Below, in pieces: positions 49,680 to 58,003 of a stretch of 64,000 nt of DNA. A program made the position numbers and the translations under genes. The DNA is from Clostridiales bacterium (GTDB taxonomy: Bacteria > Bacillota > Clostridia > Oscillospirales > Oscillospiraceae): contig JALFVN010000027.1 in the NCBI GenBank assembly GCA_022787565.1, forward strand, positions 1 to 64,000. Reading direction: 5' to 3'. How positions within the stretch are numbered: position 1 is the stretch's first letter; the number at the start of each line of letters is the position of its first letter. Below the pieces are notes generated by a model, which was not told the origin of the DNA, ran no database searches, and worked only from the letters and a program-made list of their open reading frames with translations.

Positions 49680-50108
49680 CTATATTTCGGGATAAATAGT
49701 TTTTAGTTGCTGATACATTTTTCTTGACGGTCTGCGGCTACCCGACTCCCATTTCATGTAGATACTCGGAGAAATACCGGCACTTTCGGCAAAATCACCT
49801 TGGTTAAGTCCATGACGCTTTCTGACCGTATGTAATATTTCCGTATATGGTGCGCTTATGAAAATGCAGAAATCGTCAAATAGCAGGGACTCGGGTATTT
49901 GCAATTCCTTAGCGAGTAAAACAGCAATATCGTACGGAATCGGGAAACGCCTCTGTTCATAGCCGAGAACTGTTGCCGGTACAATGTTTAACTTCTCTGC
50001 AAGTTGCCTTGTGGTAAGCCCCCTCAGTTGGCGATAGTACCGCATATATTCTCCGGGACTGTTTAATGTGTTCAATGATTCAAAGGTAAATCTCAAGTGC
50101 ATCAGCAT
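49680..50108 (-). CDS. Two-domain HTH regulator at the element end
   Basis: 142 residues with two Cro/CI helix-turn-helix units: RGLTTRQLAEKLNIVPATVLGYEQRRFPIP and HGLNQGDFAESAGISPSIYMKWESGSRRPS. In the integrated state there is no ribosome binding site upstream of the ATG at 50108. If the element circularises at the CAAAATG cores, the recombinase end would place AAAGGAG 8 bases before this ATG and a full sigma-A promoter upstream. It may thus be expressed only from the circle. Confidence 0.8.
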   Translation of the reverse strand: MLMHLRFTFESLNTLNSPGEYMRYYRQLRGLTTRQLAEKLNIVPATVLGYEQRRFPIPYDIAVLLAKELQIPESLLFDDFCIFISAPYTEILHTVRKRHGLNQGDFAESAGISPSIYMKWESGSRRPSRKMYQQLKTIYPEI

Positions 50109-50112
50109 TTTG
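50106..50112. other. Proposed right attachment core of the mobile element
   Basis: CATTTTG identical to 36266-36272. It contains the ATG (complement) of the terminal HTH gene. Chromosomal GC-rich sequence resumes beyond it. Confidence 0.45.
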
Positions 50113-50169
50113 CCGTGCCGGTATTCATATAGCCCTGTGTGATTGAGAACAGTATCGCATTGGCAACAA

Positions 50170-50874
50170 TTATTTTACTGTTTCAAAAGAAACTCCGGCT
50201 TCCCGGAAAATATCGCAGATGCTGTCGGCATAGGAAGCGATGTCGCTTTCCGCGTCTGGCAGGGTGATGATAAAATGCTTGCCCTTGTATGGCAGGCCGG
50301 TCAGCACATCCCACAGCGCATCCAGATTGTTGCCGTACCACTTTTGCCAATCCATCTTTTCCCGCAGTTCATCGAAAAGCTGGGGCTTTTCCGTGCAGCG
50401 GGAGAAGTCCAGCTCCACCGGTTCGGCCAGCAGCGCAAACAGGCCCAGGCAGCCGGCCTCCACATCCCGCCAGGTGGCCTCAAAATCCCGGGTATACCAG
50501 GGATCTGCCACAGCCTCTCCGGGACGTCCCGCAAATTCCAGCAGCAGATGGAGCTTTCGGCCCGGATCGCCGGCGAACAGGCGGCGCATATTGCGCATGT
50601 TCTCCCCGTCCATGCCGATGAGCATGTCAAAGTTCCGGTAATCCTCCGGGCGCAGCCGCCGGGCAGTCTTGCCCGCGCAGCCGATGCCGTGCTCGGCCAG
50701 CTTCCGGGCGGCAGGCGGGTAAACCGGGTTGCCCAGTTCCTCGCTGCTGGTGGCGGCGGACGCAATGGCAAACTCATCCGCCATCCCCGCCGTATTCACG
50801 ATGTCTTTCATCACAAATTCCGCCATCGGACTGCGGCAGATATTGCCGTGGCAAACAAATAATATCTTAATCAT
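50170..50874 (-). CDS. Low-molecular-weight protein tyrosine phosphatase fused to a barstar domain
   Basis: 234 residues. Residues 1-150 are a LMW phosphatase: the P-loop CHGNICRS gives the C8-X5-R14 site, and the acid D124 lies in DPWY. Residues 153-230 match barstar, the RNase inhibitor fold, with the signature YGNNLDALWDVLTG (180-193) and final helix YADSICDIFREAG. LMW phosphatases normally end near 150, so the fusion is unusual. The phosphatase acts on phosphotyrosine (or on arginine phosphate in Bacillus YwlE). The barstar part may bind an RNase or serve as a scaffold; no barnase is visible nearby. GGAAGGA precedes the ATG. Confidence 0.85.
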   Translation of the reverse strand: MIKILFVCHGNICRSPMAEFVMKDIVNTAGMADEFAIASAATSSEELGNPVYPPAARKLAEHGIGCAGKTARRLRPEDYRNFDMLIGMDGENMRNMRRLFAGDPGRKLHLLLEFAGRPGEAVADPWYTRDFEATWRDVEAGCLGLFALLAEPVELDFSRCTEKPQLFDELREKMDWQKWYGNNLDALWDVLTGLPYKGKHFIITLPDAESDIASYADSICDIFREAGVSFETVK

Positions 50875-51176
50875 ATGAATTTTCCTTCCTGCAATGCCTC
50901 AAAGTGCCGTATTTTGCGCTGTTTTGCGACGCATGCCGCGATTTGCACGATGCACAGAATTCTGTCAAATTTCAGTTTTCAGCGCAAAATGAGGCAAATC
51001 AGTGCAAGCAAACGTAGTCGAATTTGCGAAAACAGACTACTGCGGTTTTGGGCAGGTACTATTTGTTATTCTACCACATCCGTCAATATCTCGCTACAGG
51101 AAAACCCTGCTGACCATCACGCTCGTTCTATTTCCTACATAGGGCAATTGATAAATTGCATTCGTTTCCTCTCTGA
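50875..51176. other. Intergenic region before the phosphatase-barstar gene
   Basis: 302 bases without a gene. It contains several copies of short GC/TTTGC-type words but no convincing -35/-10 pair or terminator. Confidence 0.4.
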
Positions 51177-51680
51177 TTATTGTAAAGACGTCGCTGCCAT
51201 CTGATCCAAAGTCATCACTATACAATTTTTGCTTTTATAATATTCCAGCATTACAGGAATCTTTTTCTTATCATAGCTGGTCACGCAGTCAGATAGAACG
51301 GTAACGGCATATCCTGCTTTCGTCATGTTATAGCAGGTAGACTTCACACAAGCGGTTGCATCAGCGCCGGTAATCACAAACTCCGTAATCCTGTTTTCCT
51401 CAATAAATGCACAGAATGCTTCGCTGGTAAGGGCATTTGCTTTGGTCTTGATGAAAATGTGGTCACTCGCGACATGAAGCTCCGGAACGATTTCTGCGCC
51501 TTTTGTACCAGGAAGGAAATTCTTTGCAGAAGGGGTAATGTTGTTCTGGCAGATGTATACCACATACATTTCTTGTTCAATAGCCCAGTCTATGGCTTTA
51601 TTGAGGTTCTCAACGATTTCACGGTAATTCTTTGTAATGTCATTTTGTATGTCAATGACAACAAGTGCTTTATTTTTCAT
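51177..51680 (-). CDS. Isochorismatase-family cysteine hydrolase
   Basis: 167 residues. The catalytic triad is visible: D9 in VVIDIQND, K in FIKTKANALTSEAF and C in TGADATACVKSTCYNMTKAGY. Such enzymes hydrolyse small amides (nicotinamide, peroxyureidoacrylate and others); the substrate is not readable. It is the last gene of a WYL regulator-GyrI-hydrolase group, 13 bases after the GyrI gene. Confidence 0.88.
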   Translation of the reverse strand: MKNKALVVIDIQNDITKNYREIVENLNKAIDWAIEQEMYVVYICQNNITPSAKNFLPGTKGAEIVPELHVASDHIFIKTKANALTSEAFCAFIEENRITEFVITGADATACVKSTCYNMTKAGYAVTVLSDCVTSYDKKKIPVMLEYYKSKNCIVMTLDQMAATSLQ

Positions 51681-51693
51681 ATAGCGATCTCCT

Positions 51694-52326
51694 TTATCGT
51701 TTTCTGATCGGATGGCGAATTATGGTTTTCCATTTCTCCGGCGCTGCTTTCCGTGCATCCGATAAATATATCTCGTGGTGGAGCCTGTTTTCGTTCATAT
51801 CGTTCGCATATCCGTTTTCTGCAATATACTGATCCATCAATGCGACAGTTGACGGCTCATGATCAAACGGTCCTGTATGCATGATCTGAACGCATAGTCC
51901 CTCTTCAATCGTGAGAAACTCTGCCAGAGAACAGTCCAGCTTCTTTTTACGAGCAGCTTCTTCCACCGCCCAGTCAAAATCCTTCTTTGTAACAAACTCC
52001 GGAAGGCGAATCACAGAAATCCAATGAAAGGTAGATTTATCCCCATAATCTATACCATCAACACCCTCCTGCCACCAAAACCCTTCTAATGGCGGAACAA
52101 CATAATCAAAAAATCCTTCGATGCGATAATCTGTTTTATAACTCATCTTCAGTGTATACGCCACCGCATACAAAATGCTGACCGCGCTCTGGTAAGCGCC
52201 TCCTTCCTGGTTTGGATCACCCATCCCCCTAACGGCAATATAATTTGCTTTGGGAACTGTTACGATCTCCGGCACACGTTTAGACCTATAGAATTCTTTA
52301 TATTCTTTCTTAAAATCAAATGCCAT
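51694..52326 (-). CDS. GyrI-like small-molecule-binding protein
   Basis: 210 residues with the GyrI/AraC effector-binding pattern: PKANYIAVRGMGDPNQEGGAYQSAVSILYAVAYTLKM and HTGPFDHEPSTVALMDQYIAENGY. Proteins of this stand-alone type bind or hydrolyse small toxic compounds. It lies 14 bases after the WYL regulator, which frequently controls such genes. Function in this cell unknown. Confidence 0.85.
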   Translation of the reverse strand: MAFDFKKEYKEFYRSKRVPEIVTVPKANYIAVRGMGDPNQEGGAYQSAVSILYAVAYTLKMSYKTDYRIEGFFDYVVPPLEGFWWQEGVDGIDYGDKSTFHWISVIRLPEFVTKKDFDWAVEEAARKKKLDCSLAEFLTIEEGLCVQIMHTGPFDHEPSTVALMDQYIAENGYANDMNENRLHHEIYLSDARKAAPEKWKTIIRHPIRKR

Positions 52327-52340
52327 AATTATTTCCGTCC

Positions 52341-53246
52341 TTATTCTTGATATTTTGATGCAATTGCAGAAGCTGCTTGAAGCATTTTCTTCTTAACAGA
52401 CTGTGGCTCCAATACCGTAACCTTATCCCCGCAGGAAAGAAGCCAGGCGATAACGCCATTTTCATCCATATCCATCTCAAACAACAGGGAATCATCTTCC
52501 TGAATGGTGAACGACGACGACCCATAGTTTTCAATCAGATGCCATTTCATAGAGGGGGCGAATGCTGCCTTCAGGTGGACATTTTCCGGGAAGAAAGTCT
52601 TTGTCTCAAATTCCGGAAAACGAATCTCCCGATTGGCTATCGGCTCAGCAGACAGCGCCAGTCTGTCCATACGGTTCAGCTTAAACATTCGGAAATCCTG
52701 TTTACCCCTGCAAAATCCCCAAACATACCAACTGCTCCACTTAAAGATCAGATAATATGGATCTATCCATCTTGTGCTTTCTGCCTTGGGAGAATAATAA
52801 TCAAAACAGATTGCCCGCTTCGTGTCGATTGCAGTCTGTATCAGCGTAATCTTTTCCGATATTGACTCCTTATCCCAGGAAGAGAGGTCGATCAAAATCG
52901 TATCATTTCCACCGATGAAATCAGAAGAACCTGCCTTGATTTTTTCCATAAGCTGGCTGTAATAATGACTTCCACTGACACTATCGAGACTTCGCAGCCC
53001 TGCCATGATCATCTGCATATCCTTCGAGGTTAGAACAGTACGGTCCATTCGATATCCATCCATGATGCGGATGCCGCCACCAGTTCCCTGCGTCGTACAT
53101 ATTGGTATTCCGGCCTGACACAGAGCATCAATATCCCTTATGATGGTCCTTTTGGACACTTCAAAATGCTCTGCCAGTTCAGGCGTTGTGACCTTTTCTC
53201 TTTGCAGCAGCAGGGATAAGATTCCTATCATTCTGTCTATTTTCAT
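52341..53246 (-). CDS. YafY-type HTH-WYL transcriptional regulator
   Basis: 301 residues. The N-terminal winged helix (MIGILSLLLQREKVTTPELAEHFEVSKRTIIRDIDALCQAGIPI) is followed by a WYL-type ligand domain at 135-215 (IDTKRAICFDYYSPKAESTRWIDPYYLIFKWSSWYVWGFCRGKQDFRMFKLNRM) and a C-terminal WCX domain. The ATG at 53246 has GGAAGTG 5-6 bases upstream. It probably regulates the GyrI and isochorismatase genes that follow in response to a small ligand. Confidence 0.88.
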   Translation of the reverse strand: MKIDRMIGILSLLLQREKVTTPELAEHFEVSKRTIIRDIDALCQAGIPICTTQGTGGGIRIMDGYRMDRTVLTSKDMQMIMAGLRSLDSVSGSHYYSQLMEKIKAGSSDFIGGNDTILIDLSSWDKESISEKITLIQTAIDTKRAICFDYYSPKAESTRWIDPYYLIFKWSSWYVWGFCRGKQDFRMFKLNRMDRLALSAEPIANREIRFPEFETKTFFPENVHLKAAFAPSMKWHLIENYGSSSFTIQEDDSLLFEMDMDENGVIAWLLSCGDKVTVLEPQSVKKKMLQAASAIASKYQE

Positions 53247-53377
53247 GCTTTTCACTTCCATCTATATGATACAACGTATAACATGACATCTGTATGTCAC
53301 CTTTATTTTACTACAAGCAAAAAAAGATGGGAACAGCAATCTATGCATGCATCCCCGTTGTCCGTCATAACATCAGC

Positions 53378-53418
53378 AAAAGCGCCCCACTGACCATCAC
53401 ATGATCAGCGAGGCGCTC
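53378..53418 (-). terminator. Terminator of the 41-residue gene
   Basis: Minus strand AGCGCC...CTGATCA-TGTGA-TGGTCAG...GGGCGCT then TTT; a long interrupted stem. Confidence 0.65.
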
Positions 53419-53435
53419 GTTCTTCCTCTTCCGTA

Positions 53436-53561
53436 TTAAACTGCTCTGAAGCTTCTCTGGGTTACCGGCCTCTGTTCACCGGCGGCTTTTGCGGCTTCTT
53501 CTTTTGCTTTGTTCAATTCTACCAGGCGGACCATCTCATTCCGGGCGTATTCCAGCCCCAT
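53436..53561 (-). CDS. Candidate 41-residue protein
   Basis: Frame from ATG 53561 to TAA 53436, a charged helical peptide (GLEYARNEMVRLVELNKAKEEAAKAAGEQ). The codon use looks like that of real genes of this genome and a terminator follows directly, but there is no clear ribosome binding site (only AGAGCAA). It may be a genuine small gene or the C-terminal end of a decayed one. Confidence 0.4.
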   Translation of the reverse strand: MGLEYARNEMVRLVELNKAKEEAAKAAGEQRPVTQRSFRAV

Positions 53562-53630
53562 TTGCTCTCAGGAGCCTGTATCGCCTGTTATGTGGAGGGG
53601 AGGAGTGTTTTCCTGGGTGTTCCCACAGAA

Positions 53631-53749
53631 AAATCTGCCGTTAAAAATACCGGGAGCAAGAATGGACTCTGCGGCTTTGCGGGCTTTACCTGCTGAAGTG
53701 CGGCCATCGGCCGGAGAATTTCTTCTCCCGGCATTTTTAACGGCAAATT
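53631..53749. repeat. 119-base imperfect inverted-repeat element
   Basis: The arm 53631-53656 (AATCTGCCGTTAAAAATACCGG...) is mirrored at 53725-53749 (CTCCCGGCATTTTTAACGGC...), about 22 of 25 positions paired, with a 68-base centre. It resembles a small MITE-like or structured RNA element. No gene is visible from 53562 to 54009. Confidence 0.5.
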
Positions 53750-53865
53750 CATGTTAAATGTAAGATTATACCTTTACAAGAGACAAATAATGGTATAAAA
53801 TTACGTTGTCTGAATCAATATGCACAAACATAATAACATTTTTCTCCGCAATTTTTCGAAAGCCA

Positions 53866-53898
53866 GCATAATTTGCAGATTTAGAGGCATAATTTGCA
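53866..53898 (+). promoter_or_regulatory. Direct-repeat operator for the LytTR regulator
   Basis: GCATAATTTGCA at 53866-53877 and again at 53887-53898, 21 bases start to start (two helical turns). LytTR-domain regulators bind paired direct repeats with this spacing. A third partial copy, GCATAATTT, is at 53975-53983, just before the regulator gene. Confidence 0.65.
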
Positions 53899-54009
53899 CC
53901 GTGTGTGCCGCACCGGCGCCATCCCCGCGGAAAAAATGAAGGCTGCTGAATCGGAAGGAAAAAGACTGGTCCCTGCATAATTTATCTTTAAACTTGGGGC
54001 GGATATTCA

Positions 54010-54729
54010 ATGATACATATCGCCATATGTGATGATGACAGTGTGCAACTAAAACGGGCCGAAAAGCTGATACAGAAAAAAGCGGCGCGCTTCTGCCCGG
54101 AGATCGACCTGTTTTCCGACGGAGCAGAGCTGATCAAAGCGGTCAAAAGCACGGATTACACTCCTGACCTGGCCATGCTGGATATCCACATGCCCGGAAA
54201 CAGCGGGATAGAAGTGGCAAAAGCCCTGAATCTGCTTGCTCCGGAATGCAGGATCATCTTTCTCACCAGCTTTCTGGGTTATGCCACAGAGGTATATGAG
54301 ACCCGCCACAGCTATTTCATTTTAAAGTCGGAGCTGGATGACAGAATTGACGCCGCGCTGTCAAAGGCGCTGGAGAATAAGGCACAGGAGCCGCGTGTCC
54401 GTTTCCGCGAGGGGCGCACCATGCAGACCGTGACGGTCTCAGAGCTTTTGTATCTGGAGCGGAACCTGAAGAAGACCGCCATTGTGCTGTGCGGCGGAAA
54501 AAAACATTTTACGACCGCAAAGGCGGAGGAGCTGCTGAAGGATGTGCCGCCGGGCTGCTTCATCCACTGCCATCAGAGTTTTTGGGTAAACCTGGATAAG
54601 ATCACAGGCATGAAAGCAGAAAGCTTTGTTCTTGACACCGGAGAGGAGATTCCCATAAGCCGCAGCCGGAAAAAAGAGGCTAAAGAGGCCTTTTTCGCCC
54701 GGCTTGAACGGCAGATGGAACAACGATAA
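54010..54729 (+). CDS. LytTR-family response regulator (AgrA-like)
   Basis: 239 residues. The receiver domain has acidic D8-D10, the phosphoacceptor D58 in LAMLDIHMPG, and a lysine in YFILKSELD. The LytTR DNA-binding domain (130-235) has VSELLYLERNLKKTAIVL, FIHCHQSFWVNLDKI and IPISRSRKKEAKEAF. No histidine kinase gene is adjacent, so it is an orphan here. Paired direct repeats lie 110-140 bases upstream, suggesting autoregulation. A strong terminator follows. Confidence 0.92.
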   Translation: MIHIAICDDDSVQLKRAEKLIQKKAARFCPEIDLFSDGAELIKAVKSTDYTPDLAMLDIHMPGNSGIEVAKALNLLAPECRIIFLTSFLGYATEVYETRHSYFILKSELDDRIDAALSKALENKAQEPRVRFREGRTMQTVTVSELLYLERNLKKTAIVLCGGKKHFTTAKAEELLKDVPPGCFIHCHQSFWVNLDKITGMKAESFVLDTGEEIPISRSRKKEAKEAFFARLERQMEQR

Positions 54730-54733
54730 CAAA

Positions 54734-54772
54734 AAAGGAACCGCTTCACTATTGTGAGGCGGTTCCTTTTCT
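54734..54772 (+). terminator. Terminator after the LytTR gene
   Basis: AAAGGAACCGC...TATT...GCGGTTCCTTT, A and T runs on both sides, so it also can end the convergent ppx transcript. Confidence 0.88.
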
Positions 54773-54780
54773 GTGTTGGG

Positions 54781-55683
54781 TTATAAAGCCGGCTGTATCC
54801 GGCGGCGCAGATAGCCTTCCCGGACGCCGTAATGGCTGACGGTGACCTGGGACACCTGGTAGCGCTCCAGCATATACCGCAGAAGCATAAGTCCCGGGAT
54901 CAGTGTGTGAATTCGCTCCGGTTCATAGCGCAGGATCAGGTCGGCGGCGTCCTTGTCCGCTTTACAAAGCTGCTCTGCCAGCAGCTCCAGCTGTGCCCTC
55001 GTGAAGCTGCGGCTGTTTTCCGGCAGACCGAAAAGGCTCTTGCACAGCCGCAGGGCTGCCCGCGCAGTCCCGCCGACGCAGACCAGACGTTCCATGGGCG
55101 GGATGTCTTTCAGCGAACCGCCGTCAAAGGCAGCCTGGACCGCGGCCATGATGCGCTGCTGGGAGCCTTTTCCCGGCAGAATCTTTTTTACGCAGTCTCT
55201 GTACAGCTTCAGCGAGCCCACCGGCACACTTCCGGCCTTTTGCAGCTGTCCGCCCGTGAGCAGGGCCAGCTCCGTGCTGGCGCCGCCGATATCCGCAAAC
55301 AACCCGTCGGCCATTTCAACGTCGCAGGCGGCCCCAAAGAAGCCGCACTCCGCCTCCGCTTCGCCGGAGAGCACCTCCACCTCCACGCTGGTCTCCATAC
55401 GGATCTGTTCGACTGCCTGCCTGGTGTTGGAGACGTTTCGCAGAGAAGCCGTGGCAAACACGGCCAGATTGTCAATGTGGAGAAGGGCAAGGGTGGTCTG
55501 AAATTGCCGGAGACTGTGGCAGGCGCAGTCGATCCCGTCCTGCGTCAGCCTGCCCAGCTCCACATAGCCCGCCAGCCCTGCCATGATCTTTTCCTTGAAC
55601 AGGATCTTGAAGCTGTTTTTGTCCAGATCATAGACGGTGAGGCGGATGCTGTTGGATCCCATGTCGATCAACGCGTATTTCAT
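54781..55683 (-). CDS. ppx: Exopolyphosphatase (Ppx/GppA family)
   Basis: Removes terminal phosphate from polyphosphate, or pppGpp in GppA-type relatives. It has 300 residues, the short two-domain form of the actin-like ASKHA fold: IDMGSNSIRLTVYDL near residue 6 and FADIGGASTELALL near 125 (phosphate loops). It starts in the ppk stop codon (TAATG), so both enzymes of polyphosphate turnover are made from one mRNA. Confidence 0.92.
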   Translation of the reverse strand: MKYALIDMGSNSIRLTVYDLDKNSFKILFKEKIMAGLAGYVELGRLTQDGIDCACHSLRQFQTTLALLHIDNLAVFATASLRNVSNTRQAVEQIRMETSVEVEVLSGEAEAECGFFGAACDVEMADGLFADIGGASTELALLTGGQLQKAGSVPVGSLKLYRDCVKKILPGKGSQQRIMAAVQAAFDGGSLKDIPPMERLVCVGGTARAALRLCKSLFGLPENSRSFTRAQLELLAEQLCKADKDAADLILRYEPERIHTLIPGLMLLRYMLERYQVSQVTVSHYGVREGYLRRRIQPAL

Positions 55684-57830
55684 TACTGTCGCTCCGTTGT
55701 ACCCATTATTTTTCCCCTCCGGAAGGCTGAATTCAGCCAGCGTCGCAGCGGATGGGGCTTCTCCGGGGCAGCGGTCCCGGGCGCTGATTGCTCTGCCGCC
55801 TGCAGATAGGCCTGTTGGTAGAAAAGCTCCTGGGAATTGAGCGGCGCGCAGTCGTTTTGTACGCGTACATATTCCCCGGTGTTTCGCAGCTCCCTGGCCT
55901 GTTGGTTATCCTCCAGCAGGGTACGGAACATCCCGGTCAGCCGCCGGCGCAGACCGGCGTCCAGGATCGGAGCTGCCACCTCCACCCGGCACAGGGTGTT
56001 GCGGGTCATAAAATCGGCGGAGGCGATATAAACGCTCTGCCGCTCCTCGGGTCCGAAAATATAGATGCGGGAGTGCTCCAAAAAGCGGCCCACGATGCTG
56101 AAGACCCGGATATTTTCCGTCTCCCCCGGCACGCCGGGCAGCAGACAGCAGATACCGCGTACCACAAGGTCGATCTTTACTCCCTCCTGAGACGCCCGGA
56201 TCAGCCGGTCAATGATGGTCTTGTCGGTGAGGGAGTTGATTTTTATGCCGATGAAGGCAGGCTTGCCCTGCCGGGCAAAGCCGATCTCCCGGTCGATCAG
56301 GGCCAGCACCCGGTTTTGCAGACATCTGGGTGCTACCAGCAGCTGCTGGGCGCTCTCGATGACTTCCCCCTTGGCCAGGGCCTGAAATACCGCGGCGGCC
56401 TCCATTCCGATGGCCGGATCCGCCGTCATCAGGGAGAGGTCGGTGTAGAGCCGGGCCGTTTTTTCATTGTAGTTTCCGGTGCCCACCTGGGTATAGTATT
56501 CCGTCTGCCCCTCGGACCGGCGGGTGACAAGGCACAGTTTGCAATGTACCTTATAGCCATCCAGTCCATAGATGACCTGGCAGCCGGCCTCTTCCAGACG
56601 GCGGGACCATTCAATATTGTTTTCCTCGTCAAAACGGGCTTTCAGCTCCACCAGCACCAGGACGTTTTTCCCATTCTCCGCCGCTTCGATCAGGCTTTCC
56701 ACAATCTTGCTGTGCCGGGCTACCCGGTACAGGGTCATTTTAATGGACACCACCTTGGGGTCAGTGGCTGCCTCCTGCAGGAAATCCAGAAAAGGCTTCA
56801 TGCTTTCAAAAGGATAGGAGAGCATCTTGTCCCCCTCCCTGATCTGGGGCATCACGGCGCAGTGGGAGCGAAACTGGGCAGAACGCTGGGGAAAGCGCTT
56901 TTCATAGAACAGCTCCGGGTTCTGCCGCAGAGCATCCTGGATCTGGGACAGGAAGGACAGATCCAGCGGTGAGCGGCTGCGAAAGACGGCCTCCGGCTTC
57001 AGGTCGGTATAGGAGCACAGTGCTTCCACAATATCGCCGTCCAGCTCACGGGACAGCTCCAGCCGCACCGGCGCCAGCCGACGGCGGCGTTTGATGAGCT
57101 GGGCCATAAACTCCCGGTAGTCCAGGTCCTCGTCATAAAGGGCGTCGGCGTCGATATCCGCATTCCGCGTCACCCGCAGCAGCGATTTGGAGACAACACG
57201 GTAGCCGCCGAACACCTTGGGCAAAAAGTGGAGGATGAGTTCCTCCGAAAGCATCATTGCACCCGGCTGCCCGGGGACCCGGATCAGCCGGGGGAAAACC
57301 CCTGTGCCGCAGGGAATAATGCCCAGCTTCTCCCCGCCGTTTTTCCCTGCCAGCACAGCTACGGCGTAGATCTCCTTGTTTTGGAGAAAGGGGAAAGGCT
57401 GGCGCTTGCTCACCACCGTGGGAGAGAGCAGCGGCGCGATCTCCTCGTCAAAATACCGCTCCAGCTCGCCGCTCTCCCGCTGCCCCAGCTTTTGAAAATC
57501 CACCAGACGGATACCCTGTTCCTCCAACTGGCCCATCAGCGCGGAATAGGCCGCGTCCTTTCTCCGGTTCAGCCGTGCAACCTCTTTCAATACGGCTTTG
57601 ATCTGCTCGGCGGCCGTCATCCGGGTCTTGTTGTCCCGCAGATCACGGGAAACCAGCATCTGGTCCTCCAGGGAACCTACCCGCACCATGAAAAATTCAT
57701 CCAGATTGCTCTGATAGATCGAGGCAAAGTTCAGCCGCTCGCACAGCGGCACGCTTTCGCTCTCCGCCTCCTCAAGGACCCGCTCGTTGAATTTCAGCCA
57801 GGACAGCTCCCGGTTTATATATGTGTTCAT
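55683..57830 (-). CDS. ppk: Polyphosphate kinase 1
   Basis: Builds inorganic polyphosphate from ATP. It has 715 residues, the typical length. The N-terminal INRELSWLKFNERVLEEA is a family hallmark, and the C-terminal PLD-like domains hold ARFDEENNIEWSRRLEEAGCQVIYGLDGYKVHCKLCLV with the phospho-accepting histidine, and HSRIYIFGPEERQSVYIASADFMTRN. It precedes ppx with a one-base overlap. No Pho-box-like site was recognised upstream. Confidence 0.95.
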   Translation of the reverse strand: MNTYINRELSWLKFNERVLEEAESESVPLCERLNFASIYQSNLDEFFMVRVGSLEDQMLVSRDLRDNKTRMTAAEQIKAVLKEVARLNRRKDAAYSALMGQLEEQGIRLVDFQKLGQRESGELERYFDEEIAPLLSPTVVSKRQPFPFLQNKEIYAVAVLAGKNGGEKLGIIPCGTGVFPRLIRVPGQPGAMMLSEELILHFLPKVFGGYRVVSKSLLRVTRNADIDADALYDEDLDYREFMAQLIKRRRRLAPVRLELSRELDGDIVEALCSYTDLKPEAVFRSRSPLDLSFLSQIQDALRQNPELFYEKRFPQRSAQFRSHCAVMPQIREGDKMLSYPFESMKPFLDFLQEAATDPKVVSIKMTLYRVARHSKIVESLIEAAENGKNVLVLVELKARFDEENNIEWSRRLEEAGCQVIYGLDGYKVHCKLCLVTRRSEGQTEYYTQVGTGNYNEKTARLYTDLSLMTADPAIGMEAAAVFQALAKGEVIESAQQLLVAPRCLQNRVLALIDREIGFARQGKPAFIGIKINSLTDKTIIDRLIRASQEGVKIDLVVRGICCLLPGVPGETENIRVFSIVGRFLEHSRIYIFGPEERQSVYIASADFMTRNTLCRVEVAAPILDAGLRRRLTGMFRTLLEDNQQARELRNTGEYVRVQNDCAPLNSQELFYQQAYLQAAEQSAPGTAAPEKPHPLRRWLNSAFRRGKIMGTTERQ

Positions 57831-57961
57831 CCCGTGCCCACTCTTTTCCTGTTATTCACTGTCAGTATACGGGAAAGCAAATTTGCCGGATACCGCTCTG
57901 ATGTAAACTCTCTGTCAAATGGCGGTAAACTATTTTTCCCGGATGGGGCCGTCGAAATACA

Positions 57962-57997
57962 AAAACACCCGGTCTTTTTCCAGACCGGGTGTTTTCC
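57962..57997. terminator. Bidirectional terminator upstream of ppk / after the serine hydrolase
   Basis: AAAACACCCGGTCT-TTTTCC-AGACCGGGTGTTTT, a 14-bp stem. On the minus strand it ends the beta-lactamase-like gene. Confidence 0.88.
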
Positions 57998-58003
57998 GAA
58001 GGT

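Larger units (their letters stand above)
36266..50112. mobile_element. Integrative mobilizable element, about 13.8 kb
   Basis: An AT-rich block between GC-rich chromosomal genes with: large serine recombinase at the left end, 64-residue ORF, ParB, MOBP relaxase, MobC, inverted-repeat-rich oriT region, ParR/ParM, Cys-rich VLP protein, DUF6076-like protein, sigma-like factor, cargo, TnpV, a 60-residue ORF and an HTH regulator at the right end. No conjugative coupling protein or type IV secretion genes are present, so it would need a helper to transfer. It resembles the Tn4451/Tn5397 style of serine-recombinase elements. Confidence 0.85.
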
